DNA of 34,228 nucleotides. It comes from Clostridia bacterium. GTDB lineage: Bacteria > Bacillota > Clostridia > UBA1381 > UBA9506. The position numbers and the translations under genes were made by a program. The notes under the pieces were generated by a model that was given only the letters and a program-made list of their open reading frames with translations, made no database searches and was not told the DNA's origin. Shown here piece after piece: positions 26,442 through 34,228 of the stretch (position 1 is the stretch's first letter; each line of letters opens with the position of its first letter). Location of the stretch: contig JAFQWH010000052.1 of NCBI GenBank assembly GCA_017407515.1, positions 1 through 34,228 of the forward strand. The letters are read 5' to 3'.

Positions 26442-28182
26442 AAGAATCTTTGCACTTGTAATAAGTCTTGTCATGGTACTGGCGATGCTGGCAATGCCGG
26501 CAACCGTCGCTGCAAGCAGCCCGGTTACCTATGATGGTGAGCGGATTGTGGTGCAGACCAATGTTGATGCACCGGTGGGAACCTATGTTACGATTGTTGT
26601 AGGAAAACCGGGTACTACATTAAATGATGTAAAAAATGCCGCAACCGGTGCGGCACTGACTTCTGTAGCTGAGTATATAGGCGTTTATCCCGTAACAAGC
26701 GGTGACCCGAACGTTAATGCAACCATAGAACTGCGTGAAAACCTGGCAACAGGTAACTGCGAAGTGTATCTGGCTGCTTTTAATACTGAATTTTACAAGC
26801 TTGATGACTTTGATAACTTAAGCAGACTGGACATTAACACAATGGTCAGCAATTTTAATGCAACGCCGGCAGAAAGCTACAGCACCTTGTTTACCGACAG
26901 TAACAAAGCATACTTGCAGGCTTTTAATGCTGATGTTGCAGGCTACAATGCCTTAGTGACACAGGTGTCGAACTTCTATACGAACCTTGCCGCTAAAAAG
27001 CCCTTTGTGGCAACACAGAGCAAAACAGCAGTGGGCGTTTTAGCAGATTGCTTTAACGAGGTTCTTGCTTTTGCCAAGCTGTCAGAGGCAACTGCGACTG
27101 CTGACGTTATCAGCATTTTATCAAATCCTTCTTATAATAATAAGTATTGGACTTTAGCGTTGGGCGAAGGAACTCCTTATTATAACCTGGGAAATGAACA
27201 GAAGACAAGAATTCAGACAAAGCTGGGCGAGGGCACTTATTATAGTGCGACAGCCCTTGAAGCTGATTTTGCCACACAGCTTGCTATTTCTGTTTTCTTA
27301 GAATGTGAAACAGAAACGGATTTATTAGCAGCAAAGCAGACGTATGGCAGCATTTATCAGCTTGACCCAACCCTTTTAGAGGACGCACGGTTAAATGAAT
27401 ATTACATTACCCTGATTCACAATAAAATGATTGATGAGAAAAGCAGTGTAAGCGATGTAACGACACTCCAAAACCTATATGAAAGCTGTGTTACATCAAT
27501 TATTGCCGGAATCCCTGTAGATGATGACGATGACGATGACGGCTACTACGGTGGTGGCGGCCTCGGCGGTGGCGGCGGCTCTATCTTAAAGCCGGACGAC
27601 AAAAAGCCGGAAGTGAAGCCATTAACCGGAATCTTCTCTGATGTATCAGAAAACCATTGGGCTTATGCAAACATTAAGAAATTGTACGACAGAGGAATTG
27701 TTAACGGAAAAAGTGCTACAACGTTTGCTCCCAATGACAATGTGACTCGTGAAGAATATGCAAAAATGATGATTTTAGCATTGGGCAACAGCCTTTCCGA
27801 CGAACCTGTTTCTTACAAAGATGCAGTTAAAAATGGTTGGTATGTACCCTATATTGCGGCGGCAGAGCGTGACGGTTTGATGAACGGTCTCGGTGACGGC
27901 GTGTTTGGCGTCGGTATGGCGTTAAGCCGTGAGGACGCAGCGGTTATGATTGACCGTGCTCTGGTAAGCAAAAACATTGTATTAGACGAAGGCGACCTTG
28001 CTTTTTCAGATAGTGATAAGATTGCAGGCTATGCTAAAACTGCTGTCAGCCGGTTGGTGAAAGCAGGCCTGATTACCGGCTACGGAGACAACAGCTTTAT
28101 GCCGGACCAAACTATTACCCGTTCAGAGGTTTGTACTTTAATTGTTAGAATGATTAACATGTTAGAAGGAGGCGGTAGATAA
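26434..28182 (+). CDS. SLH-domain surface protein with Asp/Gly linker
   Basis: A 582-residue protein with a signal peptide ending near TVAAS at ~28. AAGGGGGAG lies just before the ATG, inside the preceding gene, and the eight-base overlap suggests translational coupling. Residues ~30-120 form a beta module, followed by a long helical region with regular hydrophobic spacing to ~360. A low-complexity linker follows: seven Asp (363-369), then GYYGGGGLGGGGGS. Three canonical C-terminal SLH repeats occupy ~399-575 (FSDVSENHWAYANI, the GWYVPYI repeat and the ITRSEVCTLI repeat). There is no catalytic signature. It is probably a wall-bound structural or adaptor protein; partner unknown. Confidence 0.85.
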   Translation: MNKRIFALVISLVMVLAMLAMPATVAASSPVTYDGERIVVQTNVDAPVGTYVTIVVGKPGTTLNDVKNAATGAALTSVAEYIGVYPVTSGDPNVNATIELRENLATGNCEVYLAAFNTEFYKLDDFDNLSRLDINTMVSNFNATPAESYSTLFTDSNKAYLQAFNADVAGYNALVTQVSNFYTNLAAKKPFVATQSKTAVGVLADCFNEVLAFAKLSEATATADVISILSNPSYNNKYWTLALGEGTPYYNLGNEQKTRIQTKLGEGTYYSATALEADFATQLAISVFLECETETDLLAAKQTYGSIYQLDPTLLEDARLNEYYITLIHNKMIDEKSSVSDVTTLQNLYESCVTSIIAGIPVDDDDDDDGYYGGGGLGGGGGSILKPDDKKPEVKPLTGIFSDVSENHWAYANIKKLYDRGIVNGKSATTFAPNDNVTREEYAKMMILALGNSLSDEPVSYKDAVKNGWYVPYIAAAERDGLMNGLGDGVFGVGMALSREDAAVMIDRALVSKNIVLDEGDLAFSDSDKIAGYAKTAVSRLVKAGLITGYGDNSFMPDQTITRSEVCTLIVRMINMLEGGGR

Positions 28183-30860
28183 TGTTAAAACGGTTTTTAT
28201 GTCTGCTTTTGACGGTTTGCTTGTGTATCGCTCCTTTTGTGGTGACTCATGCCGAAGAGATTGAGGTTCTGCCTCAGGAGCTCAGCTTTTTGCAGGATTT
28301 AGACATTTTGGAAGAGATTCCTGAAAATGGCTTATATCAACGCAGAATCTATTACACAAGAGAAAAATTTGCAAAGACCCTTTCTATGATGCTGCTCTCC
28401 GGTGAACCTAAAATTATTCAGGAACCGGAAATCAGAGACGTTGCCGGAAACGAATATATCAATTACATTGATTTTGTTGTTACACAGAATCTGATGAAGC
28501 TGGACAAGAAGCTGATGTTTTATCCGAAAGACAATGTAACCCTTGATATGGCCGTTTTTGGCATGGTGAACGCTTTGGAATATCAGCCGATGGCAGAGGA
28601 GAGAGGTGGCACAGCAGAGGCTTACTTATCTGTTGCTGCTGAAATCGGCATTTTGCGAAATGTCAGCATTGAAGACCCTGCCAATGTGACAATTTTTGAG
28701 CTGAGCAAAATGATTAACAACGCAATGCGTATTACACCGATGGTGCAGAAAGACGATGTTGTTTCTTGCATTAAGCCCACGCTTTTGGCTCAAAAGGAGC
28801 TTTACAAGAAAAGCGGACGTATTTTAGCTAACAGCAACGTTGGTCTTTCCGTTGGTAAATGCCCTGTTGGGTATGTTAATATTGACGGCAAGCTTTACCC
28901 TACTGATCTTGCCATTGCCGATATTACCGTTGGTTCAATTGTGACCTATTATACCCAAAGAGTTGACGATAAAGAAAAGGTTGTCAGCTACTATTCAGCC
29001 AGCGATGCAGAGGTTATCTCCATTGATGCTGACGAAATTGAAGAGGTTGATTTTACTGCCGGTGGCATAGAAATTACATATGACAACGAAAAAACGGTTC
29101 AGATCGACAGAACTGCGTTTGCACTGGTTAACGGTGCGAACCATAACCTGAACCAAAGCCTGTTTGATGTTTTTGAAAGCGGTACCCTGAATATGCGTGA
29201 CAGCGATGGCGACGGTTCTTATGATGTTGTTTATATGGATTTATATAAGAACGAAGTTGTCCAGGCGGTTGGTTCCGGTTCAAACAGCATTATTACAAAG
29301 TACTATAACCAAACGATTTCTTTCGATGCAGTTAAGGACGATCTTCAGATTATTTCCGAGAATCGTTTTCTGACGCTGGATCAGATTGAAAATGGTCAGG
29401 TTGTCAGCATTGCTTGTGATACGTTCAGCATTGTAGGTGGCCAGCTTGTTTTCGATTATAACAATGCAAAGAAAATTACGATTCGTGTTTCCGATAAGCA
29501 GGTTGTTGGTGTAGTGACTCAGATTTCCGGTACAGACAAGATTGTTATTGACGATGTTAGCTATGAAAGCAGTGCTTATTTGAAAAAACTCTACACTGAC
29601 GGAAAAATATCTAAAGTACAGCCCGGACAGCCGGTGATTTTATTGTTAGATATTTATGACAAGGTTATTGACTATACCATCAACTCTAAAGAGAATCTGA
29701 TGGAATACGGCTACCTGATTGATGCGGCTATCAATACGCAAGGCCTGAATCGGAACCTGATGTTAAAGGTTTTATGTGAGGACGGTCAGATTCGCGTTTT
29801 TGATGCGGCGAAAACCTACCTTTTAAACGGTAAGTCAATTAAGGACCACAGCCTGACCGGTACCAACGGAGAAAATCTTGACAACCGTCTGTTGATTCGG
29901 TATCGTGTACAGAATGAAATGGTGAGAGAAATTGACACCGTTCAGGAAAATCCACTGGCAGAGAACAAAGACAATTCCTTAAGTCTTGATTTTTCCAGCG
30001 GTTCAAGCACCTTGAGCTATCGTTTCGGTAACTTTGGCTGGCGTGTTGTTATGATGGCAACCACCCCGGCCTTTAACGTGCCTGACCCATCAGCGATCAA
30101 TGTAGATGATTCACAGTTTACACGTGTATCTACCTCAACAACGGTGCAGGATAAGTCTTATAAAATTGATGCGTATGACTTAGATGACCGTTTGGTTGCC
30201 GGTTGTATCTTGCGTTACTCGGCTACGGTTTCTGCAAACTTTGGCGATAAGGACGTTGTTTACATGGTTACGGACACCCGCCGTGCGTTAGGCCCTGACG
30301 GTGTACCGACCACGCAGTTGACCCTTGCAAGCAGCGAAAAGGGTGGCGAGGAGATCGTGTTCTTTGCTGACGACGTTGACTGTCGGTTAAACAATAGAAT
30401 GGTGTATTCCAATGCGTCACCGTCACAAACGGGGAACGAACTAACGCCATCTGACTTTAAAAAGGGTGACCTGGTTCGTTATCTCGTGAATGACAAGGGC
30501 TTTGTCAGCACCATTGAGCGTGTGTTCCGTTACAGCGATTCCGAACCCACAAAACCGGTTCAGTACGGTATCGGCGGTGCATACGGTCGTTCCTATTCTG
30601 CGTTTGCTTATAACGTGAACCTTGACTATATGACTCTTTGTATGACAAGAGATATTGCCAATGCAGCTCCGGACCAGTTCTATTCAATCCCCACCTCGCG
30701 TTTTGTCTGCGTTCCGGTTTATAACGTAGAGGACGATGAGGTATACATTGTAACCGATATTTTCGAAACCCCGGCTTATACTAACGCATCGGATACAATG
30801 CTGTACTTAGCAACCTATACATCAGAAATCATGGGCGCCTTTGCGTTCTGCTTGGATTGA
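28182..30860 (+). CDS. SLH-like surface protein, paralogue of the first gene in the window
   Basis: An 892-residue protein with a signal peptide ending near THA at ~24. Its ATG overlaps the previous stop by one base (TAATG), behind AGGAGG. Residues ~30-190 are three weak SLH-like units (EIRDVAGNEYINYIDFV, then LMFYPKDNVTLDMAV). The remaining ~700 residues are beta-rich with no domain I recognise. A DSDGDGSYD loop at 340-348 fits the DxDxDGxxD calcium-binding pattern, matched in the paralogue at about 873-899. In this cluster it follows two SLH genes and in region 1 its paralogue precedes the PL8 gene, so the type recurs with surface glycan enzymes. Function unknown. Confidence 0.8.
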   Translation: MLKRFLCLLLTVCLCIAPFVVTHAEEIEVLPQELSFLQDLDILEEIPENGLYQRRIYYTREKFAKTLSMMLLSGEPKIIQEPEIRDVAGNEYINYIDFVVTQNLMKLDKKLMFYPKDNVTLDMAVFGMVNALEYQPMAEERGGTAEAYLSVAAEIGILRNVSIEDPANVTIFELSKMINNAMRITPMVQKDDVVSCIKPTLLAQKELYKKSGRILANSNVGLSVGKCPVGYVNIDGKLYPTDLAIADITVGSIVTYYTQRVDDKEKVVSYYSASDAEVISIDADEIEEVDFTAGGIEITYDNEKTVQIDRTAFALVNGANHNLNQSLFDVFESGTLNMRDSDGDGSYDVVYMDLYKNEVVQAVGSGSNSIITKYYNQTISFDAVKDDLQIISENRFLTLDQIENGQVVSIACDTFSIVGGQLVFDYNNAKKITIRVSDKQVVGVVTQISGTDKIVIDDVSYESSAYLKKLYTDGKISKVQPGQPVILLLDIYDKVIDYTINSKENLMEYGYLIDAAINTQGLNRNLMLKVLCEDGQIRVFDAAKTYLLNGKSIKDHSLTGTNGENLDNRLLIRYRVQNEMVREIDTVQENPLAENKDNSLSLDFSSGSSTLSYRFGNFGWRVVMMATTPAFNVPDPSAINVDDSQFTRVSTSTTVQDKSYKIDAYDLDDRLVAGCILRYSATVSANFGDKDVVYMVTDTRRALGPDGVPTTQLTLASSEKGGEEIVFFADDVDCRLNNRMVYSNASPSQTGNELTPSDFKKGDLVRYLVNDKGFVSTIERVFRYSDSEPTKPVQYGIGGAYGRSYSAFAYNVNLDYMTLCMTRDIANAAPDQFYSIPTSRFVCVPVYNVEDDEVYIVTDIFETPAYTNASDTMLYLATYTSEIMGAFAFCLD

Positions 30861-30864
30861 GGTG
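30859..30864 (+). promoter_or_regulatory. Ribosome binding site supporting start at 30872
   Basis: GAGGTG sits seven bases before ATG 30872 but only one base before the upstream ATG at 30866, so the second ATG is the better start. It overlaps the stop codon of the preceding gene. Confidence 0.75.
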
Positions 30865-30871
30865 AATGAAT

Positions 30872-32248
30872 ATGAAAAAGTTTTTAACAATAATTTTAGC
30901 TTGCGTGCTGATGCTTTGTCCTATGTCATTTGCCTCAGCAGCAGGGGATGTAACCTATACGTCAGATTTTTCCGGCACAATTAGTACATCAGTTAATGCA
31001 GATAGCGGCATAACGTCCTACAGCTATTCTGATGATGTGTGGAAGATTGATACCGGCAGTGCCCAGGCAATGAGTTATTATTCTTGTCAGGTAACAGATG
31101 AAAGACTTACTTTGTCAATTGCAGACAATGTTTTGACAGCAACGGCTATCTCCCCGAAGGACAGTGCTCTGACCACCAAGAACATTACTTTTACAGATGA
31201 AATTGATACAGTTTATACCGTGTTTAAGTTTTGCGTGGCATCCTCCGGCTATACCGGTCAGTGGATGATTGGCGCCGGTGCTGTTTCTACCAGTAATACA
31301 GACTATGGTTTGTTGGGTGTTGGCGGAGACGGAAAGATTTATGAAATTATAGCTCCGAATCCCCATTTAGGTAGCGCCCGCACAGAAGTGGCATCTTACA
31401 GCTTTAACACTTGGTATACCACGGTGGTTAAAGTGACACCAGGTGCTTATTCTGCCACAATCTATAAGGCAGACGGCACCGTGCTTGCAACAAAAGAGAT
31501 CATCAATGCTGCAGATAAGCAGTTTGCTGTTGCCCGTACTGATTTAATGTTCCGCTCCCATGTAGGAACCAACATTCCCCTTCAGCTTAAAGATGCTAAA
31601 ATGATTGCAACAAGTGCTGCGGCAACACCGACGCTCACAAGCACAGATATAGCAAACGGCGATGACGAGGTATCCCGTAAGCTGGATATTACGTTAAACT
31701 CAAATGTTCCTCTTGATCCCAATGCGGTTACCGCGTCTTTGACTAAAGGCGGAGTCGATGCAGGGAACTACAACGTAAGCTATCCTGATCCGTTTACGGT
31801 TCGCGTACAGGGAACGGGCACAACATTGCTAGACCGTAACACGGAATATGTGTTACAAGTTACTGGTTTTGATCCCATCACTTTTGAAACCGAGGAGTTG
31901 CATATGCTTTCACCGAATGAGCTAACCATTGATACGCTGAATGCAGATGATTCGGTTTTAGATGATGATATTACCGCTTTAACAGCAGGTAAAGTTAAGG
32001 TTCACCTTTCTGTAACAGACCCCCTTTCCTATCCTGATTTCTCCGGCAGAATGATGGCGGTGCTCTACACAGAAAGCGGACACTTAGAATGGCTTGATTT
32101 TGCAGATTTATCAGGTGCTGACTTTTCAGACTTATCAGCAACCTTTACCTTACCGACAATTCCGTCGGGTGCAAGTCTGAAGATTTATCTTTTTGATCAT
32201 CTTAGATCATTTGTACCGGTTTGTGAACCGGTTACATTTGGTTCCTAA
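30872..32248 (+). CDS. Secreted beta-sandwich plus Ig-like protein
   Basis: Predicted 458 residues with a signal peptide ending near ASA at ~23. It starts 11 bases after the previous gene. Residues ~28-245 look like a LamG or jelly-roll module (the SDVW-like opening, TVFKFCVASSGYTGQWMIGAG, NTWYTTVVKVT, IPLQLKDAKM), similar in layout to the units of the gene at 32418. An Ig-like domain follows (~250-350). The last ~90 residues (VKVHLSVTDPLS to LKIYLFDHLRSFVPV) resemble the terminal module of the gene at 6110 and the start of the gene at 8882. There is no anchor or catalytic motif. It probably binds carbohydrate or decorates the surface. Confidence 0.78.
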   Translation: MKKFLTIILACVLMLCPMSFASAAGDVTYTSDFSGTISTSVNADSGITSYSYSDDVWKIDTGSAQAMSYYSCQVTDERLTLSIADNVLTATAISPKDSALTTKNITFTDEIDTVYTVFKFCVASSGYTGQWMIGAGAVSTSNTDYGLLGVGGDGKIYEIIAPNPHLGSARTEVASYSFNTWYTTVVKVTPGAYSATIYKADGTVLATKEIINAADKQFAVARTDLMFRSHVGTNIPLQLKDAKMIATSAAATPTLTSTDIANGDDEVSRKLDITLNSNVPLDPNAVTASLTKGGVDAGNYNVSYPDPFTVRVQGTGTTLLDRNTEYVLQVTGFDPITFETEELHMLSPNELTIDTLNADDSVLDDDITALTAGKVKVHLSVTDPLSYPDFSGRMMAVLYTESGHLEWLDFADLSGADFSDLSATFTLPTIPSGASLKIYLFDHLRSFVPVCEPVTFGS

Positions 32249-32288
32249 GATTTAATATAAAGGCTAACAATTAAAAGCTAGGGGGAAA

Positions 32289-32324
32289 ATGAAAATTTTC
32301 AATAAAGCTTTTACATTGATTTAG
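32289..32324 (+). other. Possible 11-codon leader peptide ORF
   Basis: AGGGGGAAA directly precedes ATG 32289, which encodes MKIFNKAFTLI then TAG. It lies upstream of hairpin element B and the gene at 32418. The purine run overlaps the start closely, so translation is doubtful. It may be a leader peptide or chance. Confidence 0.2.
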
Positions 32325-32338
32325 TCAGGTCCAAAATT

Positions 32339-32383
32339 TTTTATCATGATCCTACCGCAGGGGTGGAAAACCCCCATTCCTGC
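32339..32383 (+). promoter_or_regulatory. Conserved box plus hairpin, element B
   Basis: TTATCATGATCCTA at 32341-32354, preceded by T-run, three variable bases, then CAGGGG (32358-32363). The hairpin is GCAGGGGTGG (32357-32366) with CCATTCCTGC (32374-32383), with two G-T pairs and a seven-base loop. It matches element A in the box and spacing but not in the rest of the hairpin. It is followed by TTCCTTTTC and then the ribosome binding site of the next gene. Confidence 0.55.
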
Positions 32384-32417
32384 ATTCCTTTTCAATTTAA
32401 TATAAGGAGTAATTAAT

Positions 32418-34228
32418 ATGGTAAAAAAAGTTTTATCCATTATTCTGGCAACAATGCTGCTGATGACGATGTCAGTGTTGTCAGTTGCTGCAGTAGAAGC
32501 AAATCCTGCAACCGTTTATACAGATGGCTTTGAAAACGGCTCTGTTGCGGCTGATGGCAGCTACACCAGTGATGTCTGGAATCTGACCGATGCAGCAGCT
32601 ACTGATCATGTTGGTTGGGCAACTCCGAGAAATGCTACATTGTCAATTGTAGAGCAGGGTACTGCACCGAATACCAACAAGGTACTGGAAGTATCCAGAA
32701 CTGCAACAACTGGTGGTTTCCATTTGGCTATGTCTACTGCTAATGCAACCATTCCTGATGGCAAGGCAGTTTATGCAGGCTTTAAGCTTACATTTACAGG
32801 TTACCCGGGTTCAGCAAAGAAATGGCTGATTGGTGTTGGAAGAAATCCGCTTCTTAATGTGGCACCGGGCTGGGTAGAATATGCAATCACCGATACGCAA
32901 GGCGCTTGGAGTAACCTGCAAGAAGTAGTTGATACAAAGCAGGTTGTACAGTATAACACCTGGGTTACGGTTATGATGAAAATCACCGCTACGACTGCAC
33001 AGGCTTGGGTATACGATGCAGAGGGTGCTCTGCTGACTACAGTAGCAAAAACAGGCTCTTTCAAAGGCTATCCGTCTATTTTCCATCCGAACGAAGGCGG
33101 TGCAGACCAAGTTAAAATGTATATTGACGACAGCTTCTATGCTTTGGTAGACGCAAACAATACAATTGCACTCAAGTCTTCAAGTCTTACTGATAATGCA
33201 ACCAATGTTGCACTGACAAATCAGAACATTGATCTGAAGTTCGACATGCCTGTTGGTGACCTGGCGGCTGATGACATTACCTGTGGCAATGCAACCGTAT
33301 CGGCAGAAAGAATTGCTTATGACACAGTTCGCGTAAATCTGAGCAATGTAAATGCTGAAACTACTTATACTTTGGACTTTTCCAAGGTAAAGGGTATGTC
33401 CGGCAATGTTTTAGCCGGAAAATCCACATTGACTTTCACAACAATGATGAAGCCGGCTAACCCCGCTACTGTTTATACAGATAGCTTCGAAACAGGTGCA
33501 GTAGCTGAAGGCGTGTATACCAGCAATGTATGGGCATTAAATAACGCAGGTGCAACTGCCGCTGCCGGTGCTACTACTACACCGAATGTATCTATGCAAA
33601 TTGTAACCCAGGATGGTAACAAAGTACTTGAGCTTTCCCGTGATAAAACCGGCGGCGGTTTTGACCTGGCAATGAATACCGGCAATGCAACCATTCCGGA
33701 AAACACAACAGTTTACGGAATCTTTAAGTTTATGGTTCCCAGCGGTACACAGTCCGGCAGAACCTGGTATCTTGGTTACGGAAGAACACCGCTTCTGAAA
33801 CTTTATTCCGGTCAGGCATATTTACATACCTACGATACACCGGGTTCCTGGCATACACCGGCACAAACCAATGAGGTAACACTCTCTTACAACACATGGA
33901 ACACAGCTATCATTAAGCTGACAGCTACAACTGCCAGTGCACAGATTTTAAATGCTGAAGGCAGAGTGGTGCAGTCCTCTACGGAAAAGACAGGAAGCAT
34001 TAAGGGTATTCCTACAATTTTCCATCCTAATGATGCCAATAACAGCTCTAACCTGAAACTGTATCTTGATGACAGCCGTTATGTTGCTGTAAAAGCAGAT
34101 AACACAATGGTGGTGGAAGCAAGCTCTATCACAGAAAATGCTACCAATGTTGAACTGCTTGATCAGGTTATTGACTTAAAGTTTGATCTGCCGATTGCAG
34201 ATTCAGCAGTCAACAGCATTACCTTAAA
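32418..34228 (+). CDS. Secreted tandem-repeat beta-sandwich protein, 3' truncated by window edge
   Basis: The frame opens at ATG 32418 (AAGGAG at 32404-32409, eight bases upstream) and stays open to the window end, so at least 603 residues are visible. A signal peptide (MVKKVLSIILATMLLM) ends near VAAVEA. Two repeats of about 319 residues are seen, starting at 32502 and 33459. Both open NPATVYTD and then F-E-x-G, and share NATIP, a K-x-W or T-W-Y-L-G-x-GR-x-P-LL core, YNTW, T-T-A, FHPN, DDS and ATNV. Each unit is a jelly-roll-like domain plus a Big_5-like Ig domain. No catalytic residues or anchor are seen in the visible part. It is likely a carbohydrate-binding or structural surface protein; C-terminal domains are outside the window. 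Confidence 0.85.
   Translation, partial: MVKKVLSIILATMLLMTMSVLSVAAVEANPATVYTDGFENGSVAADGSYTSDVWNLTDAAATDHVGWATPRNATLSIVEQGTAPNTNKVLEVSRTATTGGFHLAMSTANATIPDGKAVYAGFKLTFTGYPGSAKKWLIGVGRNPLLNVAPGWVEYAITDTQGAWSNLQEVVDTKQVVQYNTWVTVMMKITATTAQAWVYDAEGALLTTVAKTGSFKGYPSIFHPNEGGADQVKMYIDDSFYALVDANNTIALKSSSLTDNATNVALTNQNIDLKFDMPVGDLAADDITCGNATVSAERIAYDTVRVNLSNVNAETTYTLDFSKVKGMSGNVLAGKSTLTFTTMMKPANPATVYTDSFETGAVAEGVYTSNVWALNNAGATAAAGATTTPNVSMQIVTQDGNKVLELSRDKTGGGFDLAMNTGNATIPENTTVYGIFKFMVPSGTQSGRTWYLGYGRTPLLKLYSGQAYLHTYDTPGSWHTPAQTNEVTLSYNTWNTAIIKLTATTASAQILNAEGRVVQSSTEKTGSIKGIPTIFHPNDANNSSNLKLYLDDSRYVAVKADNTMVVEASSITENATNVELLDQVIDLKFDLPIADSAVNSITL

Noticed and set aside
32801-33110. Minus-strand ORFs near the right edge
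   Set aside because: They are shadows of the open plus-strand repeat protein starting at 32418, which has a signal peptide and internal repeat support.
1-34228. CRISPR arrays, tRNA or rRNA genes, insertion sequences, prophage genes
   Set aside because: No short evenly spaced repeats, cloverleaf sequences, transposase, integrase or phage-like reading frames were recognised on either strand.
1-34228. Cellulosome-type dockerin/cohesin system
   Set aside because: Only single DxDxDGxxD loops occur in two proteins; a dockerin needs a duplicated loop-helix unit, and no cohesin-like partner was recognised.

Overview
The window looks like a carbohydrate-utilisation and cell-surface locus from a Gram-positive Clostridia-type bacterium, probably an uncultured gut or anaerobic lineage. 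The pointers are strong AGGAGG-type ribosome binding sites, sigma-A type promoters, Gram-positive signal peptides, S-layer homology (SLH) domains, an LplA-like solute-binding lipoprotein and AraC-family regulators. No rRNA, tRNA, CRISPR array, insertion sequence or phage gene was seen. Species cannot be assigned from this sequence.

Region 1 (1-13441, plus strand) holds secreted proteins. In order: an SLH-like surface protein cut by the window edge; a polysaccharide lyase family 8 (PL8) type enzyme with two copper-amine-oxidase-N-like modules in front; a secreted protein built of a duplicated Ig-like plus beta-sandwich unit; a very large secreted protein that looks like a toroid-type polysaccharide lyase or hydrolase; and a cytoplasmic beta-propeller protein resembling the GH43/GH32/GH130 fold. 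A strong intrinsic terminator closes the run.

Region 2 (13457-16992, minus strand) holds an orphan LplA-like sugar-binding lipoprotein and two AraC-family regulators, each regulator with a good promoter of its own. A second hairpin terminator faces the one from region 1.

Region 3 (17046-34228, plus strand) is divergent from the upper AraC gene. It begins with three cytoplasmic proteins: a DUF5107-like protein with TPR-like helices, a GH1 beta-glycosidase and a TIM-barrel protein resembling DUF6067. These are followed by a surface set: an SLH-anchored TIM-barrel glycosidase, an SLH protein with an acidic/Gly linker, a paralogue of the first gene in the window, a small beta-sandwich protein, and a tandem-repeat beta-sandwich protein that runs off the right edge. 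Three of the surface genes overlap or abut, so they are probably translated together.

A plausible reading (inference) is that surface lyases and glycosidases cut a complex, possibly uronic-acid-containing, polysaccharide. Fragments would be bound by the lipoprotein and finished inside by the GH1, DUF5107-like, DUF6067-like and propeller proteins, with AraC regulators sensing the sugar. The most notable non-coding signals are a 21-bp-spaced direct repeat next to the region 3 promoter, and a family of intergenic elements made of a conserved box in front of a hairpin whose sequence varies.
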